Shown here: positions 32,211-41,719 of the stretch, piece after piece
Position numbering within the stretch: the stretch's first letter is position 1
Layout of the letters: every line of letters starts with the position of its first letter
DNA from: an uncultured Clostridia bacterium
GTDB taxonomy: Bacteria; Bacillota; Clostridia; Oscillospirales; Ruminococcaceae
Reading direction: 5' to 3'
Assembly (NCBI GenBank): GCA_947623585.1
Contig: CANQHA010000016.1
Span: 1 to 46,974, forward strand
DNA: 46,974 bases
Program-made: the position numbers and the translations under genes
The notes under the pieces: model-generated
Told to the model about the DNA's origin: nothing
The model's database searches: none
Seen by the model: only the letters and a program-made list of their open reading frames with translations

Positions 32211-34190
32211 ATGGACAGATTCGTTCTCAAAAGTGAATTCAAGCCCACCGGCGACCAGCCGCAGGCGATAGAAGCCCTTGTAAAGGGTATCCGCGAGGGC
32301 AAAAAGAACCAGACGCTTATGGGGGTCACCGGCTCGGGAAAGACCTTTACTATGGCCAACGTCATCGCCGGAGTGAACAGACCTACCCTTATTTTGGAGC
32401 CTAACAAGACCCTCGCCGCGCAGATATGCTCGGAGTTCAGAGAATTTTTCCCCGACAGCGCCGTCGAGTTTTTCGTCAGCTATTACGACTATTACCAGCC
32501 CGAGGCTTATATCCCCTCGACCGACGTTTACATCGAGAAGGATTCCGACGTCAACGACGAGATAGATCGTTTAAGACATTCGGCGACCGCAGCGCTTTCC
32601 GAGCGCAGGGACGTTATAATCGTCGCCTCGGTGAGCTGCATATATTCTCTCGGAGACCCCGAGGAGTATAAAGATCAGATAGTTTCGCTGCGCCGGGGTA
32701 TGACGAAATCCCGCGAGCAGCTTCTTTCCGAGCTCGTCTCTATTCAATATGAGAGAAACGACGTTGATTTTCAGCGAAACCGTTTCCGCGTCAGGGGAGA
32801 CGTAGTTGAAATTTTCCCCTCCGGCTCGAACGACACTGCGATAAGGGTCGAGTTTTTCGGAGACGAGATCGACCGCATCAACGAGATAAACATCGTCACC
32901 GGCGAGGTCATAAGCTCGCTTGCGCACGTTCCGATATTTCCCGCCTCGCACTATATCACGAGCAAGGACAAGCTGCACGACGCCATCGAGGACATCGAGG
33001 CGGAGATGCGCGAGAGAGTCGAATTTTTCCGCTCGCAGGATAAGCTGATAGAAGCTCAGAGGATAGAGCAGCGGGTGAAATACGACATGGAGATGCTTGA
33101 AGAAGTCGGCTTTTGCAGCGGGATCGAGAACTATTCGAGGGTGCTTGCAAGGCGTGAGCCGGGGGCGGTGCCTTACACGCTTTTAGACTTCTTCCCCGAG
33201 GATTTTCTTTTGATAGTTGACGAATCTCACGTCGCGCTGCCGCAGGTCAGGGGAATGTATGCCGGAGACAGGGCGAGAAAGACCACCCTTGTCGATTACG
33301 GCTTCAGGTTGCCCTCGGCGCTTGATAACCGCCCGCTGACCTTCGACGAGTTTTATTCGCACGTTAATCAGGCGGTATTCGTTTCGGCTACGCCCGGGCC
33401 TTTTGAAAAAGAGCACTCCGACGCCGTCGTCGAGCAGATAATCCGTCCGACCGGCCTTTTGGATCCTCTCATCGAAGTTAAGCCGACTCAGGGGCAGATC
33501 GAGGATCTGATACTTGAGATAAACCAGCGCGCCGAAAAGGGCGAGAGGGTGCTTGTGACCACCCTGACCGTCAAAATGGCCGAAGACCTCACGCAATATC
33601 TTCAGAACGTCGGCATAAAGGTGAGATATATGCACCACTCGATCGACACCATCGAGCGAATGGAGATAATAAGGGATCTCAGGCTCGGAGAGTTTGACGT
33701 TTTGGTCGGAATAAATCTTTTGAGAGAGGGTCTCGATCTGCCCGAGGTCTCGCTCGTCGCGATACTTGACGCCGACAAAGAGGGCTTTTTGCGAAGCGAG
33801 AGCTCGCTTATTCAGACGGTCGGGCGTGCGGCGAGAAATTCGGGCGGCAAGGTTATAATGTATGCCGACAGCGTTACCGGCTCGATGGAGCGGGCGATAA
33901 CCGAGACCGAGCGCCGCCGCGAGATCCAGAACGCATACAACGTCGAGCACGGTATCACTCCGAAGACGATAATCAAGGGCGTTCGCGACGTTATCGAGAT
34001 AACCACCAAGGAGACGTCGAACAAGGAGCTCAAGAAGTATTCAAAGAAAGAGCGCCTTGAGATGATAGACAAGATGACCAAGCTGATGAAAGAGGCGGCC
34101 AAGCAGCTCAACTTCGAGCAGGCAGCCTATTACAGAGACAAGATAGCCGAGCTGAGAAAGCTCGACCTAAAGGGAGCAAAGATAAAGTGA
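32211..34190 (+). CDS. uvrB: Excinuclease ABC subunit B
   Basis: A 659-residue UvrB, the damage-verifying helicase of nucleotide excision repair. Walker A is [15 protein letters not shown], the beta-hairpin that clamps DNA is in [20 protein letters not shown], the DEAD-like box is [13 protein letters not shown], and motif VI is [13 protein letters not shown]. The UvrC-binding UVR domain closes the protein ([20 protein letters not shown]). Start ATG 32211 follows AAAGGAGC. uvrA lies 150 bp downstream, separated by a family 2 repeat; uvrC is not in the window. Confidence 0.98.
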   Translation: MDRFVLKSEFKPTGDQPQAIEALVKGIREGKKNQTLMGVTGSGKTFTMANVIAGVNRPTLILEPNKTLAAQICSEFREFFPDSAVEFFVSYYDYYQPEAYIPSTDVYIEKDSDVNDEIDRLRHSATAALSERRDVIIVASVSCIYSLGDPEEYKDQIVSLRRGMTKSREQLLSELVSIQYERNDVDFQRNRFRVRGDVVEIFPSGSNDTAIRVEFFGDEIDRINEINIVTGEVISSLAHVPIFPASHYITSKDKLHDAIEDIEAEMRERVEFFRSQDKLIEAQRIEQRVKYDMEMLEEVGFCSGIENYSRVLARREPGAVPYTLLDFFPEDFLLIVDESHVALPQVRGMYAGDRARKTTLVDYGFRLPSALDNRPLTFDEFYSHVNQAVFVSATPGPFEKEHSDAVVEQIIRPTGLLDPLIEVKPTQGQIEDLILEINQRAEKGERVLVTTLTVKMAEDLTQYLQNVGIKVRYMHHSIDTIERMEIIRDLRLGEFDVLVGINLLREGLDLPEVSLVAILDADKEGFLRSESSLIQTVGRAARNSGGKVIMYADSVTGSMERAITETERRREIQNAYNVEHGITPKTIIKGVRDVIEITTKETSNKELKKYSKKERLEMIDKMTKLMKEAAKQLNFEQAAYYRDKIAELRKLDLKGAKIK

Positions 34191-34208
34191 CCCGCCGCGG
34201 CGCCGCTC

Positions 34209-34296
34209 GGCGAAGCCCCGAGCGGGCAGCTTCGCTGCCCGCCCCGCCCCCCCCGCAGGGGGGCGGCGCCCGATATATCGGGCGCGGGGCTTCGCC
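34209..34296 (+). repeat. Family 2 cloverleaf-like GC repeat, copy C
   Basis: An outer stem GGCGAAGCCCC / GGGGCTTCGCC encloses hairpins GCGGGCAGC/GCTGCCCGC, a C-run/G-run stem (near 34241-34266) and GCGCCCGATATATCGGGCGC. It lies between uvrB and uvrA. Confidence 0.7.
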
Positions 34297-34340
34297 TCAG
34301 GGCGCCTGCGTTTCACAAAAAGCATTAAGGAGAAAAACCA

Positions 34341-37190
34341 ATGGGAGCAAACGAGATAGTAATAAAAGGCGCGCGAGAGCACAATCTCAAAAACATCGAC
34401 CTTGTTATACCCCGCGACAAGCTGATAGTTTTCACGGGGCTTTCCGGCTCGGGCAAATCAAGCCTTGCGTTCGACACTATTTTTGCCGACGGTCAGCGCC
34501 GCTACATCGAAAGCCTTTCAAGCTATGCGAGAATGTTTTTGGGTCAGATGGACAAGCCCGACGTCGATTCTATCGAGGGGCTTTCTCCGGCTATATCAAT
34601 CGACCAGAAAACCACCTCGAACAACCCGCGCTCGACGGTCGGCACCGTCACCGAGATATACGATTATCTCAGGCTTTTATATGCAAGAATAGGCGTGCCG
34701 CACTGCCCGGTCTGCGGGAGAGAGATAAAGCGCCAGTCGGTCGATCAGATAGTCGATCAGATACTTGCGCTCGACGAGGGCACAAAAATTCAGCTTTTGG
34801 CGCCGATAGTCAGGGGACGCAAGGGAGAATATCAGAAAGAGCTTGAAAACGCCCGCAAATCGGGCTATGTCCGCGTAAGGGTCGACGGCGTGACATATGA
34901 TCTTTCCGAGAAGATAACGATGGACAAAAACAAGAAGCACAACATCGAGATAATCGTCGATCGCCTTGTCATCAAGCCCGAGATACGCTCACGCCTTTCC
35001 GACAGCGTCGAGACCGTCACCGGTCTTTCGGGCGGGCTTGTCGGCGTAGATATCATCGACGGCGACGAGCTTTTGTTCAGTCAGAATTACGCCTGCCCCG
35101 ATCACGGCGTTTCGGTCGAAGAGCTCGCCCCGAGAATGTTCTCGTTCAACAATCCCTTCGGCGCCTGCCCCGACTGCACCGGTCTCGGAGTTTTCAGAAA
35201 GGTGGACGAGCGCCTTGTTGTTCCAAACGACGACCTTTCTATCCGTCATGGGGCGATCAGAGCCGACGGCTGGAACACCCTTGAACCCGGCTCAATGACG
35301 ATGATGTTTTATGAGGCTATTTCCGAGGAATTCGGCATATCCCTCGATACGCCGGTAAAAGACCTCAGCCGCGACGAGCTTGACATTTTTCTTTACGGCA
35401 CCGGCTCGAAAAAGCTGAAATTCAAGCGTCCCGACGAGTGGGGAGGGGGCTATTGGATAACTCCGTTCGAGGGGGTAATAAACAACCTCGAGCGCCGCTA
35501 CAAATCCTCCGAGAGCGACGTGACAAAGGCCAAGATCGAGGAATATATGTCCGACGTCAAGTGCCGAACCTGCAAAGGCGACAGGCTCAAAAAAGAATCC
35601 CTCGCGGTGACCGTCGGCGGGCTCAACATCGCCGATTTCACAAAGATGTCGATATCCGAAGCGCTCGATTTCGTCGATCGCCTCGAGCTTTCGGAGCGCG
35701 AAAAGCTGATAGGCGCGCAGATACTCAAAGAGATACGCTCGCGCCTCAGCTTTCTCAAAAATGTCGGCCTCGATTATCTGACGCTTTCGCGTTCAAGCTC
35801 GACCCTCTCGGGCGGAGAGAGCCAGCGCATACGCCTTGCGACGCAGATAGGCTCGATGCTCATGGGAGTGCTTTACATTCTCGACGAGCCGTCTATCGGG
35901 CTTCACCAGCGCGACAATTCAAAGCTGATAGAGGCGCTGAAGCGGCTTCGCGACCTCGGAAACACTCTTATCGTCGTCGAGCACGACGAGGAGACGATGC
36001 TTTCCGCCGACTATATCGTCGACGTCGGGCCGGGGGCGGGCATTCACGGGGGAGAGATAGTCTGCGCCGGCACCCCCGAGGAGATAATGGCGTGCGAAAA
36101 TTCTATAACCGGTCAATATCTTTCGGGCAGGCGCTCGATACCGGTGCCGACGGCAAGAAGAAAGGGAAGCGGTCAGTTTTTAAAGGTCATCGGAGCACGG
36201 GAAAACAACCTCTGCGGAATCGACGTTTCTATCCCGCTCGGAACTTTCACCTGCGTTACCGGCGTTTCGGGCAGCGGAAAATCGTCGCTTGTGAACCATA
36301 TAATCTATAAAGAGCTTGCGAACAAGCTGAACCGCGCTCACACCGTTTCGGGCGAGTTCAAAAAAATCGAGGGGCTCGAGCACCTCGACAAGATAATCAA
36401 CATCGACCAGTCGCCGATAGGAAGAACGCCGCGCTCGAACCCCGCGACCTATACCGGAGTTTTCGACGACATAAGAAACCTCTTCGCGCTCACTCAGGAG
36501 TCGAAGATGCGCGGTTATACTGCGGGGAGATTTTCCTTTAACACCCGCGGCGGGCGGTGCGAGGCCTGCTCGGGCGACGGAATATTAAAGATAGAAATGC
36601 ATTTTCTGCCCGACGTATACGTCCCCTGCGAGGTCTGCGGCGGCAAGCGCTATAACCGCGAGACCCTCGAGGTCAGGTATAAGGGCAAAAACATCGCCGA
36701 GGTCCTTGATATGACCGTAGAGGAGGCGTGCGGCTTCTTTGAGAATATGCCGAAAATATACCGAAAGATAAAGACCATGCGCGACGTCGGGCTCGGATAT
36801 ATCAAACTCGGGCAGCCCTCGACCACTCTTTCGGGCGGAGAAGCACAGCGCGTAAAGCTGGCGACCGAGCTTTCAAGAAGGGCCACCGGCAGAACGATAT
36901 ATGTCCTTGACGAGCCGACGACCGGGCTTCACGCCGACGACGTTTCAAAGCTGATAGATATGCTTCAGCAGCTCGCCGACGTCGGAAACACCGTGCTTGT
37001 CATCGAGCACAACCTTGACGTAATAAAATCGGCCGATTATATCATCGACCTCGGCCCAGAGGGGGGAATTCGCGGCGGAACCGTCGTGGCGACGGGTACT
37101 CCGGAAGAAGTCGCGAAGAATGAGAAGTCCTATACGGGGCAGTATCTGAAACTTGCGCTGAACGGGTATAAAAAGGCGGCGAACAAGTGA
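34341..37190 (+). CDS. uvrA: Excinuclease ABC subunit A
   Basis: A 949-residue UvrA, the damage-recognition ATPase dimer of nucleotide excision repair; the length is normal. Two ABC modules are seen, with Walker [16 protein letters not shown] and [15 protein letters not shown] and signatures [12 protein letters not shown] and [12 protein letters not shown]. Zinc-binding cysteine pairs occur in [20 protein letters not shown] and [17 protein letters not shown]. Start after AAGGAGAAAAACCA. The stop overlaps the GTG of the following hydrolase by four bases. Confidence 0.98.
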   Translation: MGANEIVIKGAREHNLKNIDLVIPRDKLIVFTGLSGSGKSSLAFDTIFADGQRRYIESLSSYARMFLGQMDKPDVDSIEGLSPAISIDQKTTSNNPRSTVGTVTEIYDYLRLLYARIGVPHCPVCGREIKRQSVDQIVDQILALDEGTKIQLLAPIVRGRKGEYQKELENARKSGYVRVRVDGVTYDLSEKITMDKNKKHNIEIIVDRLVIKPEIRSRLSDSVETVTGLSGGLVGVDIIDGDELLFSQNYACPDHGVSVEELAPRMFSFNNPFGACPDCTGLGVFRKVDERLVVPNDDLSIRHGAIRADGWNTLEPGSMTMMFYEAISEEFGISLDTPVKDLSRDELDIFLYGTGSKKLKFKRPDEWGGGYWITPFEGVINNLERRYKSSESDVTKAKIEEYMSDVKCRTCKGDRLKKESLAVTVGGLNIADFTKMSISEALDFVDRLELSEREKLIGAQILKEIRSRLSFLKNVGLDYLTLSRSSSTLSGGESQRIRLATQIGSMLMGVLYILDEPSIGLHQRDNSKLIEALKRLRDLGNTLIVVEHDEETMLSADYIVDVGPGAGIHGGEIVCAGTPEEIMACENSITGQYLSGRRSIPVPTARRKGSGQFLKVIGARENNLCGIDVSIPLGTFTCVTGVSGSGKSSLVNHIIYKELANKLNRAHTVSGEFKKIEGLEHLDKIINIDQSPIGRTPRSNPATYTGVFDDIRNLFALTQESKMRGYTAGRFSFNTRGGRCEACSGDGILKIEMHFLPDVYVPCEVCGGKRYNRETLEVRYKGKNIAEVLDMTVEEACGFFENMPKIYRKIKTMRDVGLGYIKLGQPSTTLSGGEAQRVKLATELSRRATGRTIYVLDEPTTGLHADDVSKLIDMLQQLADVGNTVLVIEHNLDVIKSADYIIDLGPEGGIRGGTVVATGTPEEVAKNEKSYTGQYLKLALNGYKKAANK

Positions 37191-37816
37191 CAAGGGTATT
37201 TCTGCACGGCTTGGGGCAGATCCCGGGCAGCTGGGAAAAGACTGTCGGGCTCTTGGGCGGCGCCGAGAGCTGCATATGCCCCGACTTGACAAAAACGCGC
37301 GGTAAGCCGCTCACATACCGGGGGATATACTCAAAGCTCTGCGAGACCCTCGGCGGCTTGGAGGGTCCGCTGGAGCTCTGCGGGCTGTCGCTCGGCGGGG
37401 TGCTGGCGCTGAATTATGCCGCCGACTGCCCGGAAAAGGTGGGCTCGCTTGTCCTGATAGCGGCGCAGTATAAAATGCCGAAAAAGCTGCTTAAATTCCA
37501 GGATTTTCTTTTTAAGCTGACGCCTGAAAGGGCGTTTTCGGGCGCGGGGTTTTCAAAGGCGGACGCGATAAGCCTCTGCAAGACGATGTCGGAGCTTGAT
37601 TTCACCGAATCGCTCGGAAAAATCGAATGTCCCGCGCTTATAATCTGCGGGGAGAAAGACCGCGCGAATAGGAAAGCCGCGGAGGAAATGTCCGAAAAAA
37701 TCCGGAACGGCAGGCTTGTTACCGTCAAAAACGCGGGGCATGAGATAAACGTCGAGGCGCCGGAGGAGCTGGCGGAGATAATCCGAAAACAGGGCTCGGC
37801 GCAAAAAACGGGATAA
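37187..37816 (+). CDS. Alpha/beta hydrolase
   Basis: A 209-residue alpha/beta-fold hydrolase with a plain triad: nucleophile Ser68 in CGLSLGG, Asp158 in [10 protein letters not shown] and His185 in [21 protein letters not shown] gives the oxyanion-hole strand. The substrate is unknown; esterase, lipase and C-C hydrolase relatives look alike. GTG start overlaps the uvrA stop by four bases, so it is translated with uvrA, though a repair role is not implied. There is no signal peptide. Confidence 0.85.
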   Translation: MTRVFLHGLGQIPGSWEKTVGLLGGAESCICPDLTKTRGKPLTYRGIYSKLCETLGGLEGPLELCGLSLGGVLALNYAADCPEKVGSLVLIAAQYKMPKKLLKFQDFLFKLTPERAFSGAGFSKADAISLCKTMSELDFTESLGKIECPALIICGEKDRANRKAAEEMSEKIRNGRLVTVKNAGHEINVEAPEELAEIIRKQGSAQKTG

Positions 37817-37858
37817 ACGGCGCGAGGTCTTTCAGGGCTGTCTGCGAGGCGGGGGCTG

Positions 37859-37937
37859 CCGGGCGAAGCCCCGTCGCGCTTCGCGCGACGCGCCGCTTGC
37901 GGCGGCGGTGCGCCTTCGGCGCACGGGCTTCGCCCGG
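37859..37937 (+). repeat. Family 2 cloverleaf-like GC repeat, copy D
   Basis: An outer stem CCGGGCGAAGCCC / GGGCTTCGCCCGG encloses hairpins CGTCGCGC/GCGCGACG, CGCCGC/GCGGCG and GTGCGCC/GGCGCAC. It lies between the hydrolase and the phosphatase genes. Confidence 0.7.
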
Positions 37938-38010
37938 ACCTTCCTCTACCGCCAAACCCCACTCCCGCGTCAAGCCGTAATATACAATCAATATCAAGGA
38001 GCTGACAAAA

Positions 38011-38739
38011 ATGAGACTTCTCATCATTCGCCACGGCGACCCCGACTATTCTATCGACAGCCTCACCGAGAAGGGCTGGCGCGAGGCCGAGCTTCTTTCC
38101 GAGCGCATCTCGAAACTTGATGTAAAGGCGTTTTACTGTTCACCCCTCGGCAGGGCAAAGGACACCGCGAAGGCGACCCTTGAAAAAATGCACCGAGAGG
38201 CCGAGATCTGCGACTGGCTCAGAGAGTTTTACTATTGCAAGGTAAAAGTCCCCGGGCGCGACGAGGCGGATATCTGCTGGGACTTCATGCCGTCGTTTTA
38301 CACGAAAGTCGATGAGCTTTACGACCCCGAGAAATTCAAGGAGACGGATTTCATGCGCGAGGGGAATTATCCCGAGCTTTTCAAGGCGGTCGCCGACGGA
38401 ATGGACGAGCTTTTATCAAAGCACGGTTATCGACGCAACGGGCGCTATTACGACGCCGTCGAGCCGAACCGCGACACTGTCGTGCTGTTTTGCCACTTCG
38501 GCGTGATGTGCCAGCTCCTCGGGCATATTTTGGGGCTTTCACCGGTCATTTTGGCTCAGAATTTCTGCGCCGCGCCGACCTCGGTGACCACGCTCATAAC
38601 CGAAGAGCGCGAGGAGGGCGTTGCGATTTTTCGCTGTCAGAGCTTCGGCGACCTCTCCCATCTTTATGCCGCCGGCGAGGAGCCTGCCTTCGCCGCAAGG
38701 TTCTGCGAGCGCTACATAGATTTTGACGAGAGGCATTGA
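38011..38739 (+). CDS. Histidine phosphatase family protein
   Basis: A 242-residue member of the phosphoglycerate-mutase-like superfamily. The phosphohistidine is His8 in LIIRHGDPDY, with FYCSPLGRAKDTA supplying the second arginine and VVLFCHFGVMCQLLGH the second histidine. Such proteins remove phosphate from sugars, nucleotides or cofactors; the substrate is not clear. Start after AAGGAGCTGACAAAA. It is separated from the preceding genes by a family 2 repeat. Confidence 0.88.
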   Translation: MRLLIIRHGDPDYSIDSLTEKGWREAELLSERISKLDVKAFYCSPLGRAKDTAKATLEKMHREAEICDWLREFYYCKVKVPGRDEADICWDFMPSFYTKVDELYDPEKFKETDFMREGNYPELFKAVADGMDELLSKHGYRRNGRYYDAVEPNRDTVVLFCHFGVMCQLLGHILGLSPVILAQNFCAAPTSVTTLITEEREEGVAIFRCQSFGDLSHLYAAGEEPAFAARFCERYIDFDERH

Positions 38740-38826
38740 GGGGGTTGGCTACGAGGGTTGATGCAAATGAAAATCCGGTTGCGTGGTGATTTATGCCTGA
38801 GTTTGGTGAGAGCCAAACCGACCTGC

Positions 38827-38890
38827 AAAAAGGTATCCATATTTTCCTCTGCCGGAAAATATGGATACTATTTTAAGTCACCCCACCCCA
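38827..38890 (-). repeat. Family 1 hairpin repeat, single-arm copy 9
   Basis: AAAAGGTATCCATATTTTCC, loop and its complement, then ATACTATTTTAAGTCACCCC ending ACCCC. The central GC palindrome is missing, so this is a solitary arm. It lies 88 bp after the phosphatase stop; 38740-38826 has no recognisable feature. Confidence 0.65.
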
Positions 38891-39010
38891 ACACACGAAC
38901 TGCGGATAGGCTGATTTTGTGAAACCCCTTCCCCTCATGCAGGTGTCCATAAAGAAGTTTTCAATCAAAAAAATCAATTTACGGCACCGTCGAGCGGAAT
39001 TTAGGGCGAA

Positions 39011-39044
39011 AATAGGGCAAGGATAATCCTTGTCCTATTTTTTA
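39011..39044. terminator. Bidirectional terminator-like hairpin
   Basis: AATAGGGCAAGGAT and ATCCTTGTCCTATT form a nearly perfect 14-bp stem followed by a T-run. It stands between repeat copy 9 and a stretch of possible decayed coding sequence. Confidence 0.55.
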
Positions 39045-39059
39045 TGCTTCCGCTTCCCC

Positions 39060-39344
39060 CTACCGTGCTTTTATAACTTTTAACTTTCCTAAAATTTCTG
39101 ACTTTGATATTGCACTCAAAAGCGCAGCTTTCTCGTCTGGCTTCAAAGTATTATACATCAATTCGCGTGATGCTGTATATCGAACAGTATTTGTTATACG
39201 GCACAAGTATTTTCAATTCAGCGAATAATCGCGCTAAACGGTGAAACCGACTATGCCAAGTTTGAACGGGCATACGCGCCAAGGAAAACCGAAAAGATAA
39301 GCAAAAGCAGAAAAATACGCTTGATAACATTGCTGGTTCATTAA
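39060..39344. pseudogene. Possible decayed coding sequence, unidentified
   Basis: On the minus strand a frame ending at 39060 reads like protein (RITNTVRYTASRELMYNTLK, then PDEKAALLSAIS). On the plus strand 39216-39344 reads LNGETDYAKFERAYAPRKTE. Neither has a start or ribosome binding site, and I recognise neither family. AT-richness compared with neighbours suggests old mobile DNA. No intact gene is seen in 38891-39473. Confidence 0.25.
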
Positions 39345-39425
39345 GGAATTTACGTCATTTGCAGACAAACGAAAAATCCCCTGATTTCTCCTGACTCATC
39401 GCTGACACAAAATTCCCCCGCCCCA

Positions 39426-39454
39426 TTGAAAACACTTGCGATTTCTGCTATAAT
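39426..39454 (+). promoter_or_regulatory. Sigma-A promoter of the TetR-type regulator
   Basis: TTGAAA (39426-39431), 17-bp spacer, TATAAT (39449-39454), followed by AGGAGG and the start codon 19 bp later. Such a short leader leaves room for autoregulation over the promoter. Confidence 0.65.
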
Positions 39455-39473
39455 ATCCTCAGGAGGCGGTCAC

Positions 39474-40043
39474 ATGGCGGATTCAAACATTACAAAAACA
39501 GCCTTAGCAGCAGCTTTGCGGGAGCTTATGGAAGAGCAGCCGTTCGAGAAGATCCAGATCGCACAGATATGCGAGCGGTGCGGAATGAACCGGCAGAGCT
39601 TTTATTACCATTTTAAGGATAAATATGACCTCGTAAACTGGATCTTCGACACCGAATTTATCTCGTTTGCGGTGGCGTGGACAAAAGACCTGCCCGCCGA
39701 CGACCGCTGGGGGCTCATCGAGCGCGCTTGCGAGCATTTTTACGAAAACCGCGGCTTTTACCGCAAGGCGCTCGCCGTCAGGGGGCAGAATTCGCTGTCC
39801 GATCACCTGAGGGAGCACCTGTCGCCGCTGATAAAAACGCGCATCGCAAAGATTGTCGGGGAGGACGTAGCCGACGAATTCACGACTAACTTCTTTGCCG
39901 ACGCGGTGCTGAGCGCCATCGAGCGGTGGTTGTTGGATAAGCACTGTATGCCGCCCGAGGAGTTTGTCGCGAAGATCAAGAGCATAATCCAAAGCGGCGC
40001 GGTCGAGATATATCGGGAAATGAACCAAGGCGAGCAGAAATAA
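39474..40043 (+). CDS. TetR/AcrR-family regulator (DhaS-like)
   Basis: A 189-residue regulator with an N-terminal HTH (TKTALAAALRELMEEQPFEK, then IQIAQICERCGMNRQSFYYH, FKDKYDLVNWIF). The C-terminal domain resembles that of DhaS-type TetR proteins (YRKALAVRGQNSLSDHL). The ligand is unknown. Start ATG 39474 is fixed by AGGAGGCGGTCAC; the frame extends upstream through the promoter and cannot be used. The genes downstream (2H phosphoesterase, glycosyltransferase, ABC exporter) are candidates for control, but nothing in the sequence ties them to it. Confidence 0.88.
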   Translation: MADSNITKTALAAALRELMEEQPFEKIQIAQICERCGMNRQSFYYHFKDKYDLVNWIFDTEFISFAVAWTKDLPADDRWGLIERACEHFYENRGFYRKALAVRGQNSLSDHLREHLSPLIKTRIAKIVGEDVADEFTTNFFADAVLSAIERWLLDKHCMPPEEFVAKIKSIIQSGAVEIYREMNQGEQK

Positions 40044-40109
40044 TCAAAAACAGTCATACCCGAACGGATATGGCATAAATGCGATAAATCGAAATATAAG
40101 GAGGTATTT

Positions 40110-40625
40110 ATGACTGTAAGAACAATAATGATATTTCCTGAATTTAAAAATATGAAGATTATAGATAAAATACGAAATCAATATGACCCTTTAGCTAATT
40201 TAGTGCGCCCGCATATAACATTAGTATTTCCTTTTAAAAGCAACATGGGCAATGAGGAATTGGAACGGATTTTGAATGTGCGCTTAATGCCTGTGAAGCC
40301 ATTTAAGCTAAAATTGGGTGGTATCAGCAAACATAAAGATGCTTTTGGAAATTATCTTTTTTTAGATGTCTTGCAAGGAATGGAAGAACTATGTTGTATT
40401 CATCAAATATTATATGAAAATGAATTTAAAAGGTTTGAATCGGGACTGCCGTATGTGCCGCATATGACTATAGGAAAATTTCCTACCGCAAATTTGTTAG
40501 AAAACGCTTTCAATGATATTAATTCTATGGATAATACTTTTAGTACAATAGTTAATAAGGTATCTGTCGAAATGATTGGTAATAATGAAGAATCAATTAT
40601 TGTAATTGAAAAGGAATTAACTTGA
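40110..40625 (+). CDS. 2H phosphoesterase / 2'-5' RNA ligase-like protein
   Basis: A 171-residue protein of the 2H superfamily. The two HxT motifs are PHITLVFPF (His35) and PHMTIGKF (His118), spaced as in LigT/ThpR enzymes that act on 2'-5' or cyclic phosphodiester bonds of RNA or nucleotides. The gene is strikingly AT-rich compared with its neighbours, suggesting recent acquisition. Start from TAAGGAGGTATTT ATG. A terminator at 40667-40698 closes the unit. The substrate is unknown; roles in RNA repair or in signalling nucleotide turnover are both known within the superfamily. Confidence 0.82.
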   Translation: MTVRTIMIFPEFKNMKIIDKIRNQYDPLANLVRPHITLVFPFKSNMGNEELERILNVRLMPVKPFKLKLGGISKHKDAFGNYLFLDVLQGMEELCCIHQILYENEFKRFESGLPYVPHMTIGKFPTANLLENAFNDINSMDNTFSTIVNKVSVEMIGNNEESIIVIEKELT

Positions 40626-40666
40626 TAAATTCCCGTTTATCTGCCGGATAAATTATACTCTAATAC

Positions 40667-40698
40667 AAAAGCAGGCGGTTTTTCGCCTGCTTTCGCTT
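40667..40698 (+). terminator. Rho-independent terminator after the 2H phosphoesterase
   Basis: AAAGCAGGCG and CGCCTGCTTT form a 10-bp stem, followed by CGCTTTTT. Confidence 0.75.
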
Positions 40699-40743
40699 TT
40701 TATGCGGAATATCTTTTTGAACGTTATATTTATCGCTTTTTGA

Positions 40744-40776
40744 CGCGTGTCGTATTTTTTGACACGCGCCTGTTTT
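40744..40776 (+). terminator. Second terminator-like hairpin
   Basis: CGCGTGTC and GACACGCG (8-bp stem, T-rich loop) followed by CCTGTTTTT. It could be a back-up terminator or an element in front of the glycosyltransferase gene. Confidence 0.5.
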
Positions 40777-40833
40777 TGTAAAATGACTTTGGGAATTTAA
40801 GGTGATATAATTTGAGCGAAAGGAAGTTTTGAT

Positions 40834-41688
40834 ATGGACGAAAAATCAGCCGGCATCCGGCTTGTCAACATTTTAGTCACCCTCGACGAAAACTATATCC
40901 CGCAGTTGAATGTCATGCTGTCAACACTCCTGCGCTTCAATCCCGACTGCGATTTTGATGTGTATCTTTTGCATACATCTATAAGAAAAGAGGCTTTGAC
41001 ATCTACCGAAACCCTGCTCGGCGGTCGCGGGCGGCTGATACCTGTTGATGCAAGCGATATGCCGCTTGCCGACGCTCCGACTACCTCGCGCTATCCGAAA
41101 GAAATTTACTACCGCATTTTCGCAGCGAAATATCTGCCCGAAACGGTTAGCAGAATTTTATATCTCGACCCCGATCTTGTTATAAACGGCTCGATTCTGC
41201 CGCTTTATAACTTGCCGATGGAGGATTATTTTTACGCGGCGGCGTCGCATATAGGCAGTATAGGGCTGCTTCATAAATTCAACGAGCTGCGGCTCGACAT
41301 GGACGACGACAGCCCGTATATCAACTCGGGCGTGCTTTTAATGAATCTTGAACTGCTGCGAAAGGAGCAGGACTGCGGCGAGGTCGTCAAGTTTATCGAA
41401 AAGCACAAGTCGCTTCTGATGCTGCCCGATCAGGACATAATCAGCAGCCTTTACGGAAGCCGGATTTACGCGCTCGACCCGTTTCGCTATAACATGACCG
41501 AGCGGCTGTTTATCATGCACAGCGCGTTTGAAAAGGGTCTTGACCTCGACTGGGTACGCACACATTCCGTAGTCATTCACTACTGCGGTCGGAATAAGCC
41601 GTGGAAGGAGAATTATTTCGGCTCGCTGAACGTGTTTTACAACGAAGCTGTCGAAAAGATGACCGGAAATAAAGATTTGACTAAATAA
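40834..41688 (+). CDS. Glycosyltransferase family 8 protein
   Basis: A 284-residue GT8 glycosyltransferase (retaining, lipopolysaccharide galactosyl/glucosyltransferase type). VNILVTLDENYIPQL starts the nucleotide-sugar domain, LYLDPDLVINGSI holds the metal-binding DxD, YINSGVLLMNL and LPDQDIIS are typical, and VIHYCGRNKPWKENY closes the active site. It probably adds a hexose to a cell-surface or glycolipid acceptor. Start from GAAAGGAAGTTTTGAT ATG. An ABC transporter gene starts 31 bp downstream, so the two may be co-transcribed. Confidence 0.9.
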   Translation: MDEKSAGIRLVNILVTLDENYIPQLNVMLSTLLRFNPDCDFDVYLLHTSIRKEALTSTETLLGGRGRLIPVDASDMPLADAPTTSRYPKEIYYRIFAAKYLPETVSRILYLDPDLVINGSILPLYNLPMEDYFYAAASHIGSIGLLHKFNELRLDMDDDSPYINSGVLLMNLELLRKEQDCGEVVKFIEKHKSLLMLPDQDIISSLYGSRIYALDPFRYNMTERLFIMHSAFEKGLDLDWVRTHSVVIHYCGRNKPWKENYFGSLNVFYNEAVEKMTGNKDLTK

Positions 41689-41719
41689 TTTGATTCATCA
41701 TATTAAAGGAGTGCTTACT

